Notes: a model not told the origin generated them from the sequence alone. A stretch of DNA of 64,000 bases from an uncultured Ruminococcus sp. (GCA_902786345.1 CADACB010000002.1:62001-126000), one strand, 5' to 3'. Shown: positions 37,941 to 46,882, counted from the first letter of the stretch. Numbers and translations: made by a program.

Positions 37941-38844
37941 AATTCTCCATATTCATAATCACAATACCTCTGCTATCTGCAAAACAATCATTTGACAATA
38001 CTTTGATATCAGAGATTATCCAGTCTTTTTCGCTGTCTGCAAGAGATGAACCGCAGTAACTGCAGTTTATGTCTGAAATATCAGCCAACGGCGCTCCGCA
38101 GGTTTTACAGATCATTGCTTGTATTCCGTTTATGATCTTAGTCTTTGAACCCATATTACGGCAAAATGTAACAAGATACTTAAAGTCCTGCAATTGAGTG
38201 TAATATCCCGGCAGCGGCTCTGCTTTCAAGGATTCTTCAGGATATGTCTGCATCTTTCCGGAAAAGTACACGGTAATAAATTCCTTATTTCCGTTTTGGA
38301 CATAAAGATTAAGATAAGAACGGTTTATCATTATATTTTTATAGACTCTATACTGACCTTTTGAAACAAGATCGTTTATCTCTTTTTTTATATTATTGAG
38401 CATTTCTCCGGTAAGTAACATCCCGATTTTTGAGATATCTCTGTCTGTAATAGATCTTAGTATTCTTATAAATACATTTTTGCTCCAGTCGCAGAATATA
38501 GCTCCGCTAAAATCGTGGTCATGCTTTCTGATTTCAGCATTTATCATTTCAGTATAGTTTACAGGTATAATATCAGAAACAGGAAAGGTTATCAGTTCGG
38601 ATTTGACTTTTTTTTCTTCTTTCTTAGTTGTTTGCATTTCATTATGCTTCGTTCTGAAATACACAAAAACCCCTGCAGTTATTATCAGGATACCTATGAT
38701 AAAGAATAATATGTAAACTGAGAATGGCGGGCCGTCTGTGGTATTGTCAGTATAGCTGTCTTTGACGGCAAAGACTGTTGTTGATGAAAGCGCAGCCACA
38801 AAAAAAGATGTAACAATTCCGATAAAAGCATTCACTTTATTCAT
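37930..38844 (-). CDS. Membrane protein with Tim44-like domain and zinc ribbon, paralog
   Basis: This 304-residue protein begins MNKVNAFIGIVTSFFVAALS, with a signal-anchor, then a second membrane segment (about 42-63). A Tim44-like/NTF2-type soluble region and a zinc ribbon (CKTCGAPLAD, CSYCGSSL) follow. I chose ATG 38844 because GGAGGG lies 11 bases upstream; the frame is open to 38895 without a binding site. It shares the order of parts with the next gene, with which it overlaps. Partner and pathway are unknown. Confidence 0.75.
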   Translation of the reverse strand: MNKVNAFIGIVTSFFVAALSSTTVFAVKDSYTDNTTDGPPFSVYILFFIIGILIITAGVFVYFRTKHNEMQTTKKEEKKVKSELITFPVSDIIPVNYTEMINAEIRKHDHDFSGAIFCDWSKNVFIRILRSITDRDISKIGMLLTGEMLNNIKKEINDLVSKGQYRVYKNIMINRSYLNLYVQNGNKEFITVYFSGKMQTYPEESLKAEPLPGYYTQLQDFKYLVTFCRNMGSKTKIINGIQAMICKTCGAPLADISDINCSYCGSSLADSEKDWIISDIKVLSNDCFADSRGIVIMNMENYDG

Positions 38845-38963
38845 TGTTTCTCTTCCCTCCGAAAATAAGAAAAAATCATTTTCTATATTATACAAAATGA
38901 AATTCTTTAAGGGATAAAAGACTTCTGACTTTATTTATGAAAAAATAGTAAAATATTGATATG

Positions 38964-39215
38964 TCAGGCATTTTTGTTTTCACTTTGGTCTCCATGCTTC
39001 CGCATGATGATCCGCTCAAGCTGTAGCTTTGAGAAGCGGTGCTTTTTCTTACGGAAATGGCAAACTGTTTCGGCATAGCCCTTTTCGGCGGTACCTGTGT
39101 CAGTAACATAATAGGTATGGAAGTCGGAAACCTCAAAGTTATAGACTATAACAGGTTCGTCAAGCTGCTCGCCGTATGTGCCGTAAGTAAAGGCATGAAC
39201 TTTAATTACAATCAA
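38964..39215 (-). pseudogene. Remnant of a polymorphic-toxin HINT (pretoxin) domain
   Basis: On the minus strand this stretch encodes GEQLDEPVIVYNFEVSDFHT followed by YYVTDTG. This is the unmistakable C-terminal end of HINT pretoxin domains (VYNFEV-x-DFHTYYV). The usual following LVHN and toxin domain are missing; the frame continues with basic residues for about 40 codons and stops. There is no upstream secretion, repeat or HINT N-terminal part, since the neighbour 39212-40162 ends in another frame. The patch is visibly richer in G+C than its surroundings. I read it as debris of a secreted toxin gene. Confidence 0.7.
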
Positions 39216-40162
39216 AGGCTTGAAATTTTTGTTTGTAATGATTCTATAGAAATTATATCCGGATTTTTGTAATCTGGCAGGGTGAAAATATCAGATTTTT
39301 TGTTGTAACCAAGCTTTTTTACACATTCGCTGAATGGCTTATAAAAGCCTGAATATTCAAGAGCACCGCCTATTGTAGCTTTATTTGCAAGATCTTCACA
39401 TTCAGATTTACTGCTGTCTGAATCCGGAAGCTCGTCTTTTGTATAAATACGGTTAAAATTATCTTTGTTTATCTTACCGTTTTTTATTCCTTCATAATAT
39501 TTTTTTACAGCACTGTCTGTTTCCTTGGCAACATATATCATTGCATCACGTTCAATATCATCAAGATTTGCATATCTGAAAATATTTATTAAAGTCTGGT
39601 CAAAGTCTGTAATATTTATAAGATTGTCTGCTGACATCTCAGAGGATAAAAAAATATTTCCGTCACGACTGCAGCAAAAATAAGGCAGACATCCATTATA
39701 CATATCAAAATATTTCATATAACTCTTATTGTCATATCCGTAATATTCAAGAGCACCGCCTATTGTGCAATAACCTGCTGCTTTTTTTCTTTCTGACGAT
39801 AGCTCATTGGTAACAGGAAGCTTATCGTTTGAATACCTTGGTTTAAAATTATCTGAGGTTATTCTGCCGTTGACAACTCCTGTATAATACAGTTTCAGGA
39901 TGTTTTCAAGCAGTTTTGCATATAAAGATTTATTTATGCTCATATGTTCAGGAAGACTGTCAAGCTTATGTAATACTTCAAAATTTTCAGCAGTGATTAT
40001 ATTTTCAGCAGGCTCTGATGTATGATTTTCTGATTTTGATGTTTCAGACAGCTTTATTACCCTGTTATTATTAATATCACTGTTTTTACAGGCTGTATAT
40101 GATAAAAGTAAAATTGCAGAAAAAATAAAGGATAAAATTTTTACTGTTATCGTTTTTTTCAT
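39212..40162 (-). CDS. Two-repeat lipoprotein-like protein, function unknown
   Basis: This 316-residue protein has a signal peptide with a lipobox-like Cys (about residue 25, SYTACKNS). It contains two similar units of about 80 residues: one has KLYYTGVVNGRITSDNF and TIGGALEYYGY, the other KKYYEGIKNGKINKDNF and TIGGALEYSGF. I do not recognise the family. It starts at ATG 40162 behind GGAGG. The C-terminal end touches the HINT remnant in a different frame, so the original end may have been altered by the rearrangement there. Confidence 0.7.
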   Translation of the reverse strand: MKKTITVKILSFIFSAILLLSYTACKNSDINNNRVIKLSETSKSENHTSEPAENIITAENFEVLHKLDSLPEHMSINKSLYAKLLENILKLYYTGVVNGRITSDNFKPRYSNDKLPVTNELSSERKKAAGYCTIGGALEYYGYDNKSYMKYFDMYNGCLPYFCCSRDGNIFLSSEMSADNLINITDFDQTLINIFRYANLDDIERDAMIYVAKETDSAVKKYYEGIKNGKINKDNFNRIYTKDELPDSDSSKSECEDLANKATIGGALEYSGFYKPFSECVKKLGYNKKSDIFTLPDYKNPDIISIESLQTKISSL

Positions 40163-40383
40163 TTTCGTCCTCCGTTCTCTTATGTTCAGATATTAATCAA
40201 GTCTTCATAAATTATAATAACATTTTGAAGATAAATGTCAAATTACATTTTTGTATCCGGAGGGTTGATGAAGGTGAAATTTTGATGGAGTATCTCTGTT
40301 GTTAATTACAAAGCATTTTTTATACTCTCTTTGAGCAGTAAGTCTGTTTTTATTAGGCATCAGGAGTTTCTTTGGTAATTATA
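40163..40383. other. Intergenic region upstream of the two-repeat lipoprotein
   Basis: This AT-rich region lies between the start of the 39212-40162 gene and the terminator of the next leftward gene. It must hold the lipoprotein promoter; no other feature is evident. Confidence 0.35.
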
Positions 40384-40415
40384 AAAAAAAACAGCCTCTT
40401 ACATAAAGAGACTGT
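40384..40415 (-). terminator. Terminator of the 40425 gene
   Basis: ACAGCCTCTT (40391-40400) pairs with AAGAGACTGT (40406-40415). On the minus strand it is followed by eight T residues. Confidence 0.8.
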
Positions 40416-40424
40416 TGTGAAGTT

Positions 40425-41777
40425 TTATTGTGCCGAAGGCTTAACGTTTTCCGAGAACAAAAGTTTAAGATCATCTGTTGAAGCGTATCCGTCTTCTTCA
40501 AGATTGTTGGCTTTTTCAAATGCCTTGAATGCATCTGATGAAAGCTCTCCGAAATATCCTGTAGGATCATCATCGAAGTAACCAAGATCCTTCAGACGCT
40601 GCTGTATTTTTGTAATATCACTTCCCTGCTCACCTAATCCATATGCAAGGTTTTCAGTAATTTCAAGAGAATTGTCAGCAGATACTTTTGAAGCTTCTGT
40701 AGAGCTTTCACTTGACTGCTGAGAGTTTTCGGTACTTGATGTTTCTTCTGATTGCTGAGAGTTTTCGGTACTTGATGTTTCTTCTGACTGCTGAGAGTTT
40801 TCGATACTTGATGTTTCTTCTGATTGCTGGGAGCTTTCGGTATTTGATGCTTCAATATTGGATGATCCGTTGCTTTGCTGAACATCAGAAGATTTTTTTG
40901 TGTTTGAGAGTTCGGGATATACGGTTTCTATCATAAAAGAAATTACCTCAGTAAGACTGTTGCCCTGGCGTTCAATAAGAAGTGAATCTATTTCATATAC
41001 ATTTTTGTTTCTTATAGCTTTAAGATTTTTGAAATTACTGTCATCTGAAATTTTTTCTTTAAGACCCTGTGCACAGAAAATATAATCAGGATTTGAAAGC
41101 TTTATTTTGTTAAGTCCTTCATCAGATGTATTGCTTATGGCACAAACATTTGTTAAACCTGCATACGATAGGAGTTTTCCGCTTAAGGTCTTTTCAGTTG
41201 CAGCATTACCGTTCAGATCATATATGTAGCATGCAGTAACAACGATGTCACTTTCAGGTACAATCCTTTGAAGATCACTCATTGTAAGGAGTATTGAATT
41301 TGATTTTTCAGAACCTTTTTCTCGTCCGCTTATATTTCCGTCTGCAACTGCACAAATATTTTCATAAAGTCTTGTAAGTTCTTCACCGTTTTCGGCAGGT
41401 ACCATTGTAAGAACACTTACCCCGCCATTTTCAATTTTATCTTTTGTATCACTGTCTATAGTTTTATCTGCAAATACAATATCCGGATTGACGTCAAATA
41501 TTTTTTGGCTGTTAGGCTTATCTTTAGAGCCTACTGATGGAATTCCCGAAATTTCTGATTGTGTACATTCATCTGAGCGTGCGGATATTCTGTCGGAATA
41601 TCCACAGGCAATAAGTATATCTGCTACTGAATCACTCAGACAAACAATGGAATCGGGCTTTTCATTGATGGTATATCCTGCAAGTTTTACAGGATATTCT
41701 CCACTGCTGTTTGAAGAGCAGGCAGTGCATCCTAAAATTATAAAAGCTGCAAGAAAAATTGAGTAAATTTTTTTCAT
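40425..41777 (-). CDS. Lipoprotein: periplasmic-binding (BtuF/FecB-like) domain fused to peptidoglycan-binding domain
   Basis: This 450-residue protein begins MKKIYSIFLAAFIILGCTAC, a lipoprotein signal. Residues about 25-300 look like a helical-backbone substrate-binding domain of the iron/cobalamin type (DSIVCLSDSVADILIACG, NPDIVFADK, SNPDYIFCAQG). Next comes a Ser/Glu/Gln-rich linker with 12-residue repeats, then a PG_binding_1 domain (QGSDITKIQQRLKDLGYFDD, GYFGELSSDAFKAF). I chose ATG 41777 with AGGAG upstream; the frame is open to 41828. There is no permease or ATPase next to it, so uptake is not supported by context; cell-wall sensing or scaffolding is possible. Confidence 0.8.
   Translation of the reverse strand: MKKIYSIFLAAFIILGCTACSSNSSGEYPVKLAGYTINEKPDSIVCLSDSVADILIACGYSDRISARSDECTQSEISGIPSVGSKDKPNSQKIFDVNPDIVFADKTIDSDTKDKIENGGVSVLTMVPAENGEELTRLYENICAVADGNISGREKGSEKSNSILLTMSDLQRIVPESDIVVTACYIYDLNGNAATEKTLSGKLLSYAGLTNVCAISNTSDEGLNKIKLSNPDYIFCAQGLKEKISDDSNFKNLKAIRNKNVYEIDSLLIERQGNSLTEVISFMIETVYPELSNTKKSSDVQQSNGSSNIEASNTESSQQSEETSSIENSQQSEETSSTENSQQSEETSSTENSQQSSESSTEASKVSADNSLEITENLAYGLGEQGSDITKIQQRLKDLGYFDDDPTGYFGELSSDAFKAFEKANNLEEDGYASTDDLKLLFSENVKPSAQ
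40714..40857 (-). repeat. Four 36-bp tandem repeats inside a coding region
   Basis: Units start at 40714, 40750, 40786 and 40822 and encode variants of NSQQSEETSSTE. The first three are nearly identical and the fourth is diverged. Because 36 is divisible by 3, copy-number change would keep the frame and only alter linker length. Confidence 0.85.
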
Positions 41778-41824
41778 AATACTTCTCCTAGGATAAAATT
41801 TTGTTTGGTCTTTGTCAGATAAAA

Positions 41825-43075
41825 TCATAAATTATCTGATTTGAATTCAGCTTCAATGGCTGAAATATACTGTTTTGCACATCTTGGAGAACGTCCCCCT
41901 CTTTCAATAGCGTATTTCTCAGCACCTATTGTAAGCTCATCAATACTGATTTTGAGTTGTTTTTCCTTAGCAAGAGCAAAGACAATATCTAAATACTGTT
42001 TTTTATCAGGTTTTGTAAAGCTGACAGATAATCCAAAGCGATCTGAAAGAGAAAGACTTTCCTGAATAGTGTCGTTTCTGTGAAGATCATCCCCTTCTCT
42101 TTCCGAAAAGGTTTCTTTAATAATATGTCTTCGATTTGAGGTAGCATAGATAAGTGAATTATCCGGTCTTACGGCGAGTCCTCCTTCAAGTACAGCCTTA
42201 AGCTGTGCATAGCTGCTGTCATCGTTTGAAAATGACAGATCGTCTATAAAGATAATAAATTTCAAAGGAAGCTCTGCAATTCTTTCTGTAAGCAGAGGGA
42301 AATCTGCAAGACGATCCTTGGGAATTTCTATCATTCTGAGTCCGTCTTTATAATACTTATTAAGAATTGCTTTTACTGTAGACGATTTACCTGTACCTCT
42401 GTCGCCATAAAGCAGACAATTATTACTCTGAAATCCATTGATGAATGCTTCAGTATTATCAATCACAAGATTTCTTGGTATATCATATCCCTTTAATCCG
42501 TTTATTGAAACAGGATCAGGATGAAGTACAGGCTGTATGCTTTTATTTCTCCATATAAATGCACGGTATCTTGCAAACATACCGCAGCCGTTTCTTCTGT
42601 AAAAATCAGAAAGAGTATCTATTATAGAGTCTTCGTGAAGAAATTCTTTTACGGGTTTTCCTGTTCCCCATCTTGGCAGACTGTTTGCAGCCGTACCAAG
42701 CTCGTCACGATATGTATAGTTATTAAGTATAGTTTCAGGTGAGAGCATACTTACTCTTCTTATTGCAGAAAGGTCACGTCTTATTGCACTGATAACTTGT
42801 GTGGGCAGATTTTTTTCTTTACTTGCAGATGCTGCACGCGAAAATATATTTTCATCAAAAAGTGCAGTTTCGGTTATACATTTTGAAAGTTCAGAGGCAT
42901 AACCTTTCTCACATAACAGAGAGAAAAAATTTCCCCATGCAGACATAAAATCAAATACAGGTTTATTCAGAGAACAGAGAAGTTCATAATATGCCTTTGG
43001 CACACTTCTGTCTTTAATTCCTTTATATATTGAAAGTGACGACATAAGTAATGCCGCTTCTTTTGCAGGATTCAT
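41825..43075 (-). CDS. DUF815-family AAA+ ATPase
   Basis: This 416-residue protein has an N-terminal helical region and an ATPase core with P-loop LLYGDRGTGKSSTVKAILNK and Walker B KFIIFIDDLSF. The conserved YATSNRRHIIKETFSER segment and a C-terminal helical lid (GGRSPRCAKQYISAIEAE) follow. The arrangement fits the DUF815 family of predicted ATPases, whose targets are not known. It starts at ATG 43075 with AAGGAG 9 bases upstream. It is followed 47 bases later by the SBP/peptidoglycan-binding lipoprotein in the same direction and may be co-transcribed with it. Confidence 0.88.
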   Translation of the reverse strand: MNPAKEAALLMSSLSIYKGIKDRSVPKAYYELLCSLNKPVFDFMSAWGNFFSLLCEKGYASELSKCITETALFDENIFSRAASASKEKNLPTQVISAIRRDLSAIRRVSMLSPETILNNYTYRDELGTAANSLPRWGTGKPVKEFLHEDSIIDTLSDFYRRNGCGMFARYRAFIWRNKSIQPVLHPDPVSINGLKGYDIPRNLVIDNTEAFINGFQSNNCLLYGDRGTGKSSTVKAILNKYYKDGLRMIEIPKDRLADFPLLTERIAELPLKFIIFIDDLSFSNDDSSYAQLKAVLEGGLAVRPDNSLIYATSNRRHIIKETFSEREGDDLHRNDTIQESLSLSDRFGLSVSFTKPDKKQYLDIVFALAKEKQLKISIDELTIGAEKYAIERGGRSPRCAKQYISAIEAEFKSDNL

Positions 43076-43249
43076 ATAGTTCAGCTCCTTATGGTAAATT
43101 TATAGGATACATTTTATATTTTACAATGAATTTACAAAACAGTCAATTTATTATTTGACGAAATATAGGAAAACATATAAATAAAATCAAATACAAATAT
43201 GAGTAAAAATGATTTAATGAAATAAAATAATATATAACGGAGAGACTAT

Positions 43250-43735
43250 ATGGAAAATAAAGATCAGAAAAAAATAATTGGTAAGAATATTCTTTCGGAA
43301 AAAAGTGTTATTATATGGCAGATAAGAGTATCCATATATATGATTGTATATATGCTCATTTCAGGAATTTTCTTTGTTTTTGTGCCTTTAGCGGCAATCA
43401 TAATGTGCATAATCGGATGTGCAGCTTATTTTTTTATTATAGTTTATTATTTTCCGAGGCTGTGCAGATCAGTTTCATATTTATGTGAATCCGGCAGTCT
43501 TATAATAAAAAAGGGATTTTTTATCCGAAAGTATATAAGTATAAGTTTTTCTCAGATACAATATCTGGTGCTATCAGAAGGAATAATAGAAAGTAAATAT
43601 GGATCGTGCAGTGTTTATGTTTTTATGGCAGGAGGAACTGAAATATTGTGGGAAGTATCAAAGGAGTATGCATATGCTCTTAAAGAACTGACGGAAGATT
43701 ACGGCATTCAAAAAGGGAGTAAGGAAAATGAATGA
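43250..43735 (+). CDS. Bacterial PH-domain membrane protein, YdbS-like
   Basis: This 161-residue protein has two membrane segments (about 22-42 and 46-66) followed by a single bPH2 domain (about 70-150, with IIKKGFFIRKYISISFSQIQ). Together with the overlapping next gene it matches the YdbS-YdbT arrangement of Bacillus, a pair linked to bacteriocin resistance. It starts at ATG 43250 behind GGAGAG; its last 8 bases overlap the next gene. Confidence 0.8.
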   Translation: MENKDQKKIIGKNILSEKSVIIWQIRVSIYMIVYMLISGIFFVFVPLAAIIMCIIGCAAYFFIIVYYFPRLCRSVSYLCESGSLIIKKGFFIRKYISISFSQIQYLVLSEGIIESKYGSCSVYVFMAGGTEILWEVSKEYAYALKELTEDYGIQKGSKENE

Positions 43736-45128
43736 AGATTATATATATAAAAAAACACATCCTTATGCAATACTTACACATATGAAATTATATGTAATAT
43801 TTATTGTTTTATCTGTTTTACAGCAAATATTCTTAAAACCTCAGGGAATTATTGAAATAATAGGTTCTCTGGGAATAAATGCGCTTTATGTTTTTTCGAT
43901 ATTGTTTTATACAATATATTTATACAGAGGTTTTACCTATAGGATTGATGAAAGAGGCATAAGCGTAAAAAGTTCTGTTCTTATAAAAAAATATTTTACA
44001 TTGCCTTATGATAAAATACAGACAGTTACAATAAGAAGGGACATTATATCAGCAATATTCGGAGCAGTAAAAATATCGGCAGATACTGCGGCAGGATCGG
44101 GAAAAAAATATGATGCAGAAGGATTTTTTTCAAAAAAAAGAGCAAAGAATATGCTTAACATAATCAGTAAGAATAATGAAGAAAAAAATATTTACAGGTC
44201 AAATATAGTAAATATAATTCTTATGTCTGTATTTCGCTCAAATCCTATAACAGGACTTTTGTTCATTATACCGGTTATATATCAGACGGGAAAAATTATA
44301 GGAAGTGAAATGACAGAAAGAATAGTCAAAGGCTCTCTTGATATTAGAAACAGTTTATTTACAGTATATTTTTCTCCGGCTGTTTCTGCGCTTATTGCTG
44401 TGATTATGATGTGCTGGATGCTGTCTGTGCTTGTATTTTTTTTAAGATATGCACGTTTCAGATCATGCAGAATAGGAGATTTTATAAAGGCTTCAAGAGG
44501 TATTCTGAACAAAAGCATTATATTTACAAAGATAAGCGGCATATCGGCAATAACTATAGACAGAACTTTTCTTATGAGTATACTGGGAATATACAGTTCA
44601 GGATTTTATGTTATAGGATCAGAAAAATTAAAGGGAGATAAAAGTATACTTATAGCTCCGGAAAAGGAAGATAAAATAAAAAACAATATATTTTTGCTGA
44701 CCGATATAAATACAGATGAGATAAGGAGTGTATATACTGAAAAAAATACCCTGTGGTCATATATTTATCTTCCGTTTGGAAAAGCCGGAGAAATATTGAG
44801 AGTTGCTATGATATTGTGCATAATATTGTTCATATGGTGGACGGTATTCCGAATTTTTGCTCATAAAAATTCACATATAGGCTTATGCAATAATAGCTTT
44901 TCTATATGCTGTTACAAAAGACTTACGCTCAAAAAATATATAATTCCTTATGATAAAATACAATATATTGGGATGACTCAGAATATATTTCAGAGAAGAA
45001 AAGGAACCTGTAATATTAAAGTATATATGTATTCTGAAAAAAAGTCGGTTCACATTGCAAGGCACATAAATAAATCAGCGGCGGAAAAACTGTTATCAGA
45101 TGTTATAAGACTTGAATATAAAATGTGA
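43728..45128 (+). CDS. Bacterial PH-domain membrane protein, YdbT-like
   Basis: This 466-residue protein has several membrane segments (near 18-60, 165-185, 205-235 and 350-370). Three bPH2-type regions are interleaved with them: ISVKSSVLIKKYFTLPYDKIQ, a middle one around SRGILNKSIIFTKISGISA, and a last one with KKYIIPYDKIQYIGMTQ. It is coupled to the YdbS-like gene by an 8-base overlap, so the two probably form a membrane complex. The ligand is unknown. Confidence 0.8.
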   Translation: MNEDYIYKKTHPYAILTHMKLYVIFIVLSVLQQIFLKPQGIIEIIGSLGINALYVFSILFYTIYLYRGFTYRIDERGISVKSSVLIKKYFTLPYDKIQTVTIRRDIISAIFGAVKISADTAAGSGKKYDAEGFFSKKRAKNMLNIISKNNEEKNIYRSNIVNIILMSVFRSNPITGLLFIIPVIYQTGKIIGSEMTERIVKGSLDIRNSLFTVYFSPAVSALIAVIMMCWMLSVLVFFLRYARFRSCRIGDFIKASRGILNKSIIFTKISGISAITIDRTFLMSILGIYSSGFYVIGSEKLKGDKSILIAPEKEDKIKNNIFLLTDINTDEIRSVYTEKNTLWSYIYLPFGKAGEILRVAMILCIILFIWWTVFRIFAHKNSHIGLCNNSFSICCYKRLTLKKYIIPYDKIQYIGMTQNIFQRRKGTCNIKVYMYSEKKSVHIARHINKSAAEKLLSDVIRLEYKM

Positions 45129-45232
45129 TGATTGACAGATGTTGGTCTTATAATTAAATATAATTGTTGACTTTCAGCATAATAAAATTATAATAAAAAT
45201 TAAGGCTATATTATTCCGGAGATGATTTATTT

Positions 45233-46115
45233 ATGTTTAAAAAAATAATAGTTTTTTTAATAAGTTTGGAGTAATTGCAGTTTTTTCTTTTCTGCTTATT
45301 ACCCTTTTTTCTGTTGGCTGTTCAGATAATGAAAATCAGGATATGAGCCTGAAATCTGAAATCAATACTTCTGAGAATAAGAATGGTGATAGTGTTGAGG
45401 AAGAAGATTCAATGGGTTATATAGACAGCGGAAAATGCGGTGACAATGCTGAATATACGATTTATAATGACGGAGTTCTGACAATAAGCGGAAAGGGTGA
45501 TATGTGGGACTTTAAGTATTTTTATTCAAATAATAAAGAGTATCCTTGGAATCCCGATATGATTAATTCTGTTGTTATCAAGGATGGGATAACCTCAATC
45601 GGTGAGCATTCATTCAATTCAAGCATATTATCTTCTGTTACTATTCCCGGCAGCGTAAAAAAATAGGAAAATCAGCCTTCTGGAACTGCAAAAATCTTGA
45701 ATCTGTTAAAATACCTGACGGAGTAAGTGAAATATATGAATGTGCTTTTCAGAATTGTACTGCACTCAGACATATCACCTTGCCTGACAGTATAAAGCTG
45801 ATAGGTAAGGAAGCATTCAGCAAATGTACGGTTCTGGAAAATATTGATATACCTGCCGGTGTAACAGAAATAACCGAACGTTTATTTGAAGGCTGTGAAA
45901 GTCTGACAAGCATAACTATTCCTGACGGAGTTAAAGTTGTAGGTTGGAGGGCATTCTGTAATTGTAAATTACTTGAAAATACAGCTATACCTGAAAGTGT
46001 GACAAATATAGGGATTGATGTTTTCAAAAACGACAATAATGTTATGCTGCTTGTAAAGAAAGGTTCATATGCAGAAAATTATGCAAAGGAAAATAATATA
46101 TCATTTACAGCCTGA
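45233..46115 (+). pseudogene. Leucine-rich-repeat (BspA-like) lipoprotein with two frameshifts
   Basis: The open frame from ATG 45233 is broken twice. One base is missing at T7 (45252-45258), and one at A7 (45657-45663). Restoring each gives a continuous protein of about 294 residues: a lipoprotein signal (MFKKIIVFFNKFGV, then LFSVGCS), an acidic spacer, a segment with CGDNAEYTIYNDGVLTISGKG, and BspA-type repeats such as IPDGVSEIYECAFQNCTALR and IPDGVKVVGWRAFCNCKLLE. Both breaks need the same -1 shift and both lie in slippery homopolymer heptamers. Sequencing error, decay or slippage are all possible. Unbroken, it would be an LRR_5 surface protein. Confidence 0.8.
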
Positions 46116-46309
46116 TCAGATTATTTAATATAATACATTATTTATTAAATATTTTATTGTGAGTTTTGATATAAATTTAATATAAAATAATATTTTTTTA
46201 TTCATATTTACAAATTAATAAAAAAACAGAACAAATGATAATTTTAATTCATCTTAATATCAGAATGGTAAAAATTTCATATAAATTTAAATAAGGAGGT
46301 ATATTTAAA
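46116..46309. other. AT-rich intergenic region
   Basis: This stretch is almost entirely A and T after the LRR lipoprotein. No terminator with a convincing GC stem and no gene is visible; a promoter for the small downstream genes is probably here. Confidence 0.3.
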
Positions 46310-46366
46310 ATGGAAATAAATATACATAAAGATATTATTCACCATTTTATTATTAAGAGGGAATAG
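46310..46366 (+). CDS. Possible 18-residue peptide ORF
   Basis: A very good ribosome binding site, AAGGAGG, lies 10 bases before an ATG that opens an 18-codon frame (MEINIHKDIIHHFIIKRE). It could be a leader peptide for the lipoprotein gene that starts 91 bases downstream, a small independent peptide, or the surviving start of a lost gene. Only the binding site supports it. Confidence 0.3.
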   Translation: MEINIHKDIIHHFIIKRE

Positions 46367-46456
46367 TTTTTGACATAGAATCAGAATTACTGAAAAATAT
46401 TATCATAAAACTAATAAAATTAAATTTATTATCAAGATGCAATGGAGGAAATTAAA

Positions 46457-46828
46457 ATGAATAATGTCAAGACTTCAAAAAAATCTATTTCTGTTAAAGC
46501 AGCAGCATTAGTGCTTGCATTGATTTTCAGTACCATCATGTTATGTTCAGGATGCGGAAAACAGGATCCTATGGAAACATATTCGGGAACATGGGTAGGA
46601 AGTGCCGGAACAACATTTTTACTCAGATCAAACGGTACTGTAAGAGCAACACAGCCTAAATGGAAAAGTGCAGCGTCAGGTACATGGAGCATAGACGGAG
46701 ATCGCTTGAATATAGAAGGAGTTTATAAATATCCTATTTATGCAAGTATAGCTGATTCTAAGGATACATTGATTTTTGAGGCTAACAATTCAAAATGGAA
46801 TGTTGAAACATTTACAAGATCAGAATAA
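46457..46828 (+). CDS. Small lipoprotein, lipocalin-like outer domain
   Basis: This product of about 123 residues has a lipoprotein signal ending MLCSGCGK (modified Cys near residue 32). A small beta-rich domain follows with SGTWVGSAGTTFLLRSNGTV and GTWSIDGDRLNIEG, the pattern of short lipocalin-like or DUF-type domains that measure net change in strands. I chose ATG 46457 with GGAGG 8 bases upstream, which itself lies within the in-frame ATG of 46442. A perfect terminator follows. Function unknown. Confidence 0.75.
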   Translation: MNNVKTSKKSISVKAAALVLALIFSTIMLCSGCGKQDPMETYSGTWVGSAGTTFLLRSNGTVRATQPKWKSAASGTWSIDGDRLNIEGVYKYPIYASIADSKDTLIFEANNSKWNVETFTRSE

Positions 46829-46844
46829 TAACCGGATATTGTAA

Positions 46845-46882
46845 CAGGCAGGTATACACAATACCCCATGTATACCTGCCTG
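46845..46882. terminator. Terminator between convergent genes
   Basis: A perfect 14-bp stem (46845-46858 with 46869-46882) and 10-base loop lie between the small lipoprotein and the leftward sigma-LRR gene. Confidence 0.75.

Noticed and set aside
40714..40857. Direct repeats that could suggest a CRISPR array
   Set aside because: The repeats abut without spacers and lie in frame within a lipoprotein gene; the same holds for 48156-48332 and 63361-63576.
45657..45663. Programmed ribosomal frameshifting as the firm explanation for the broken LRR gene
   Set aside because: The heptamer is slippery, but no obvious stimulatory stem follows and two separate events would be needed; kept only as one alternative.
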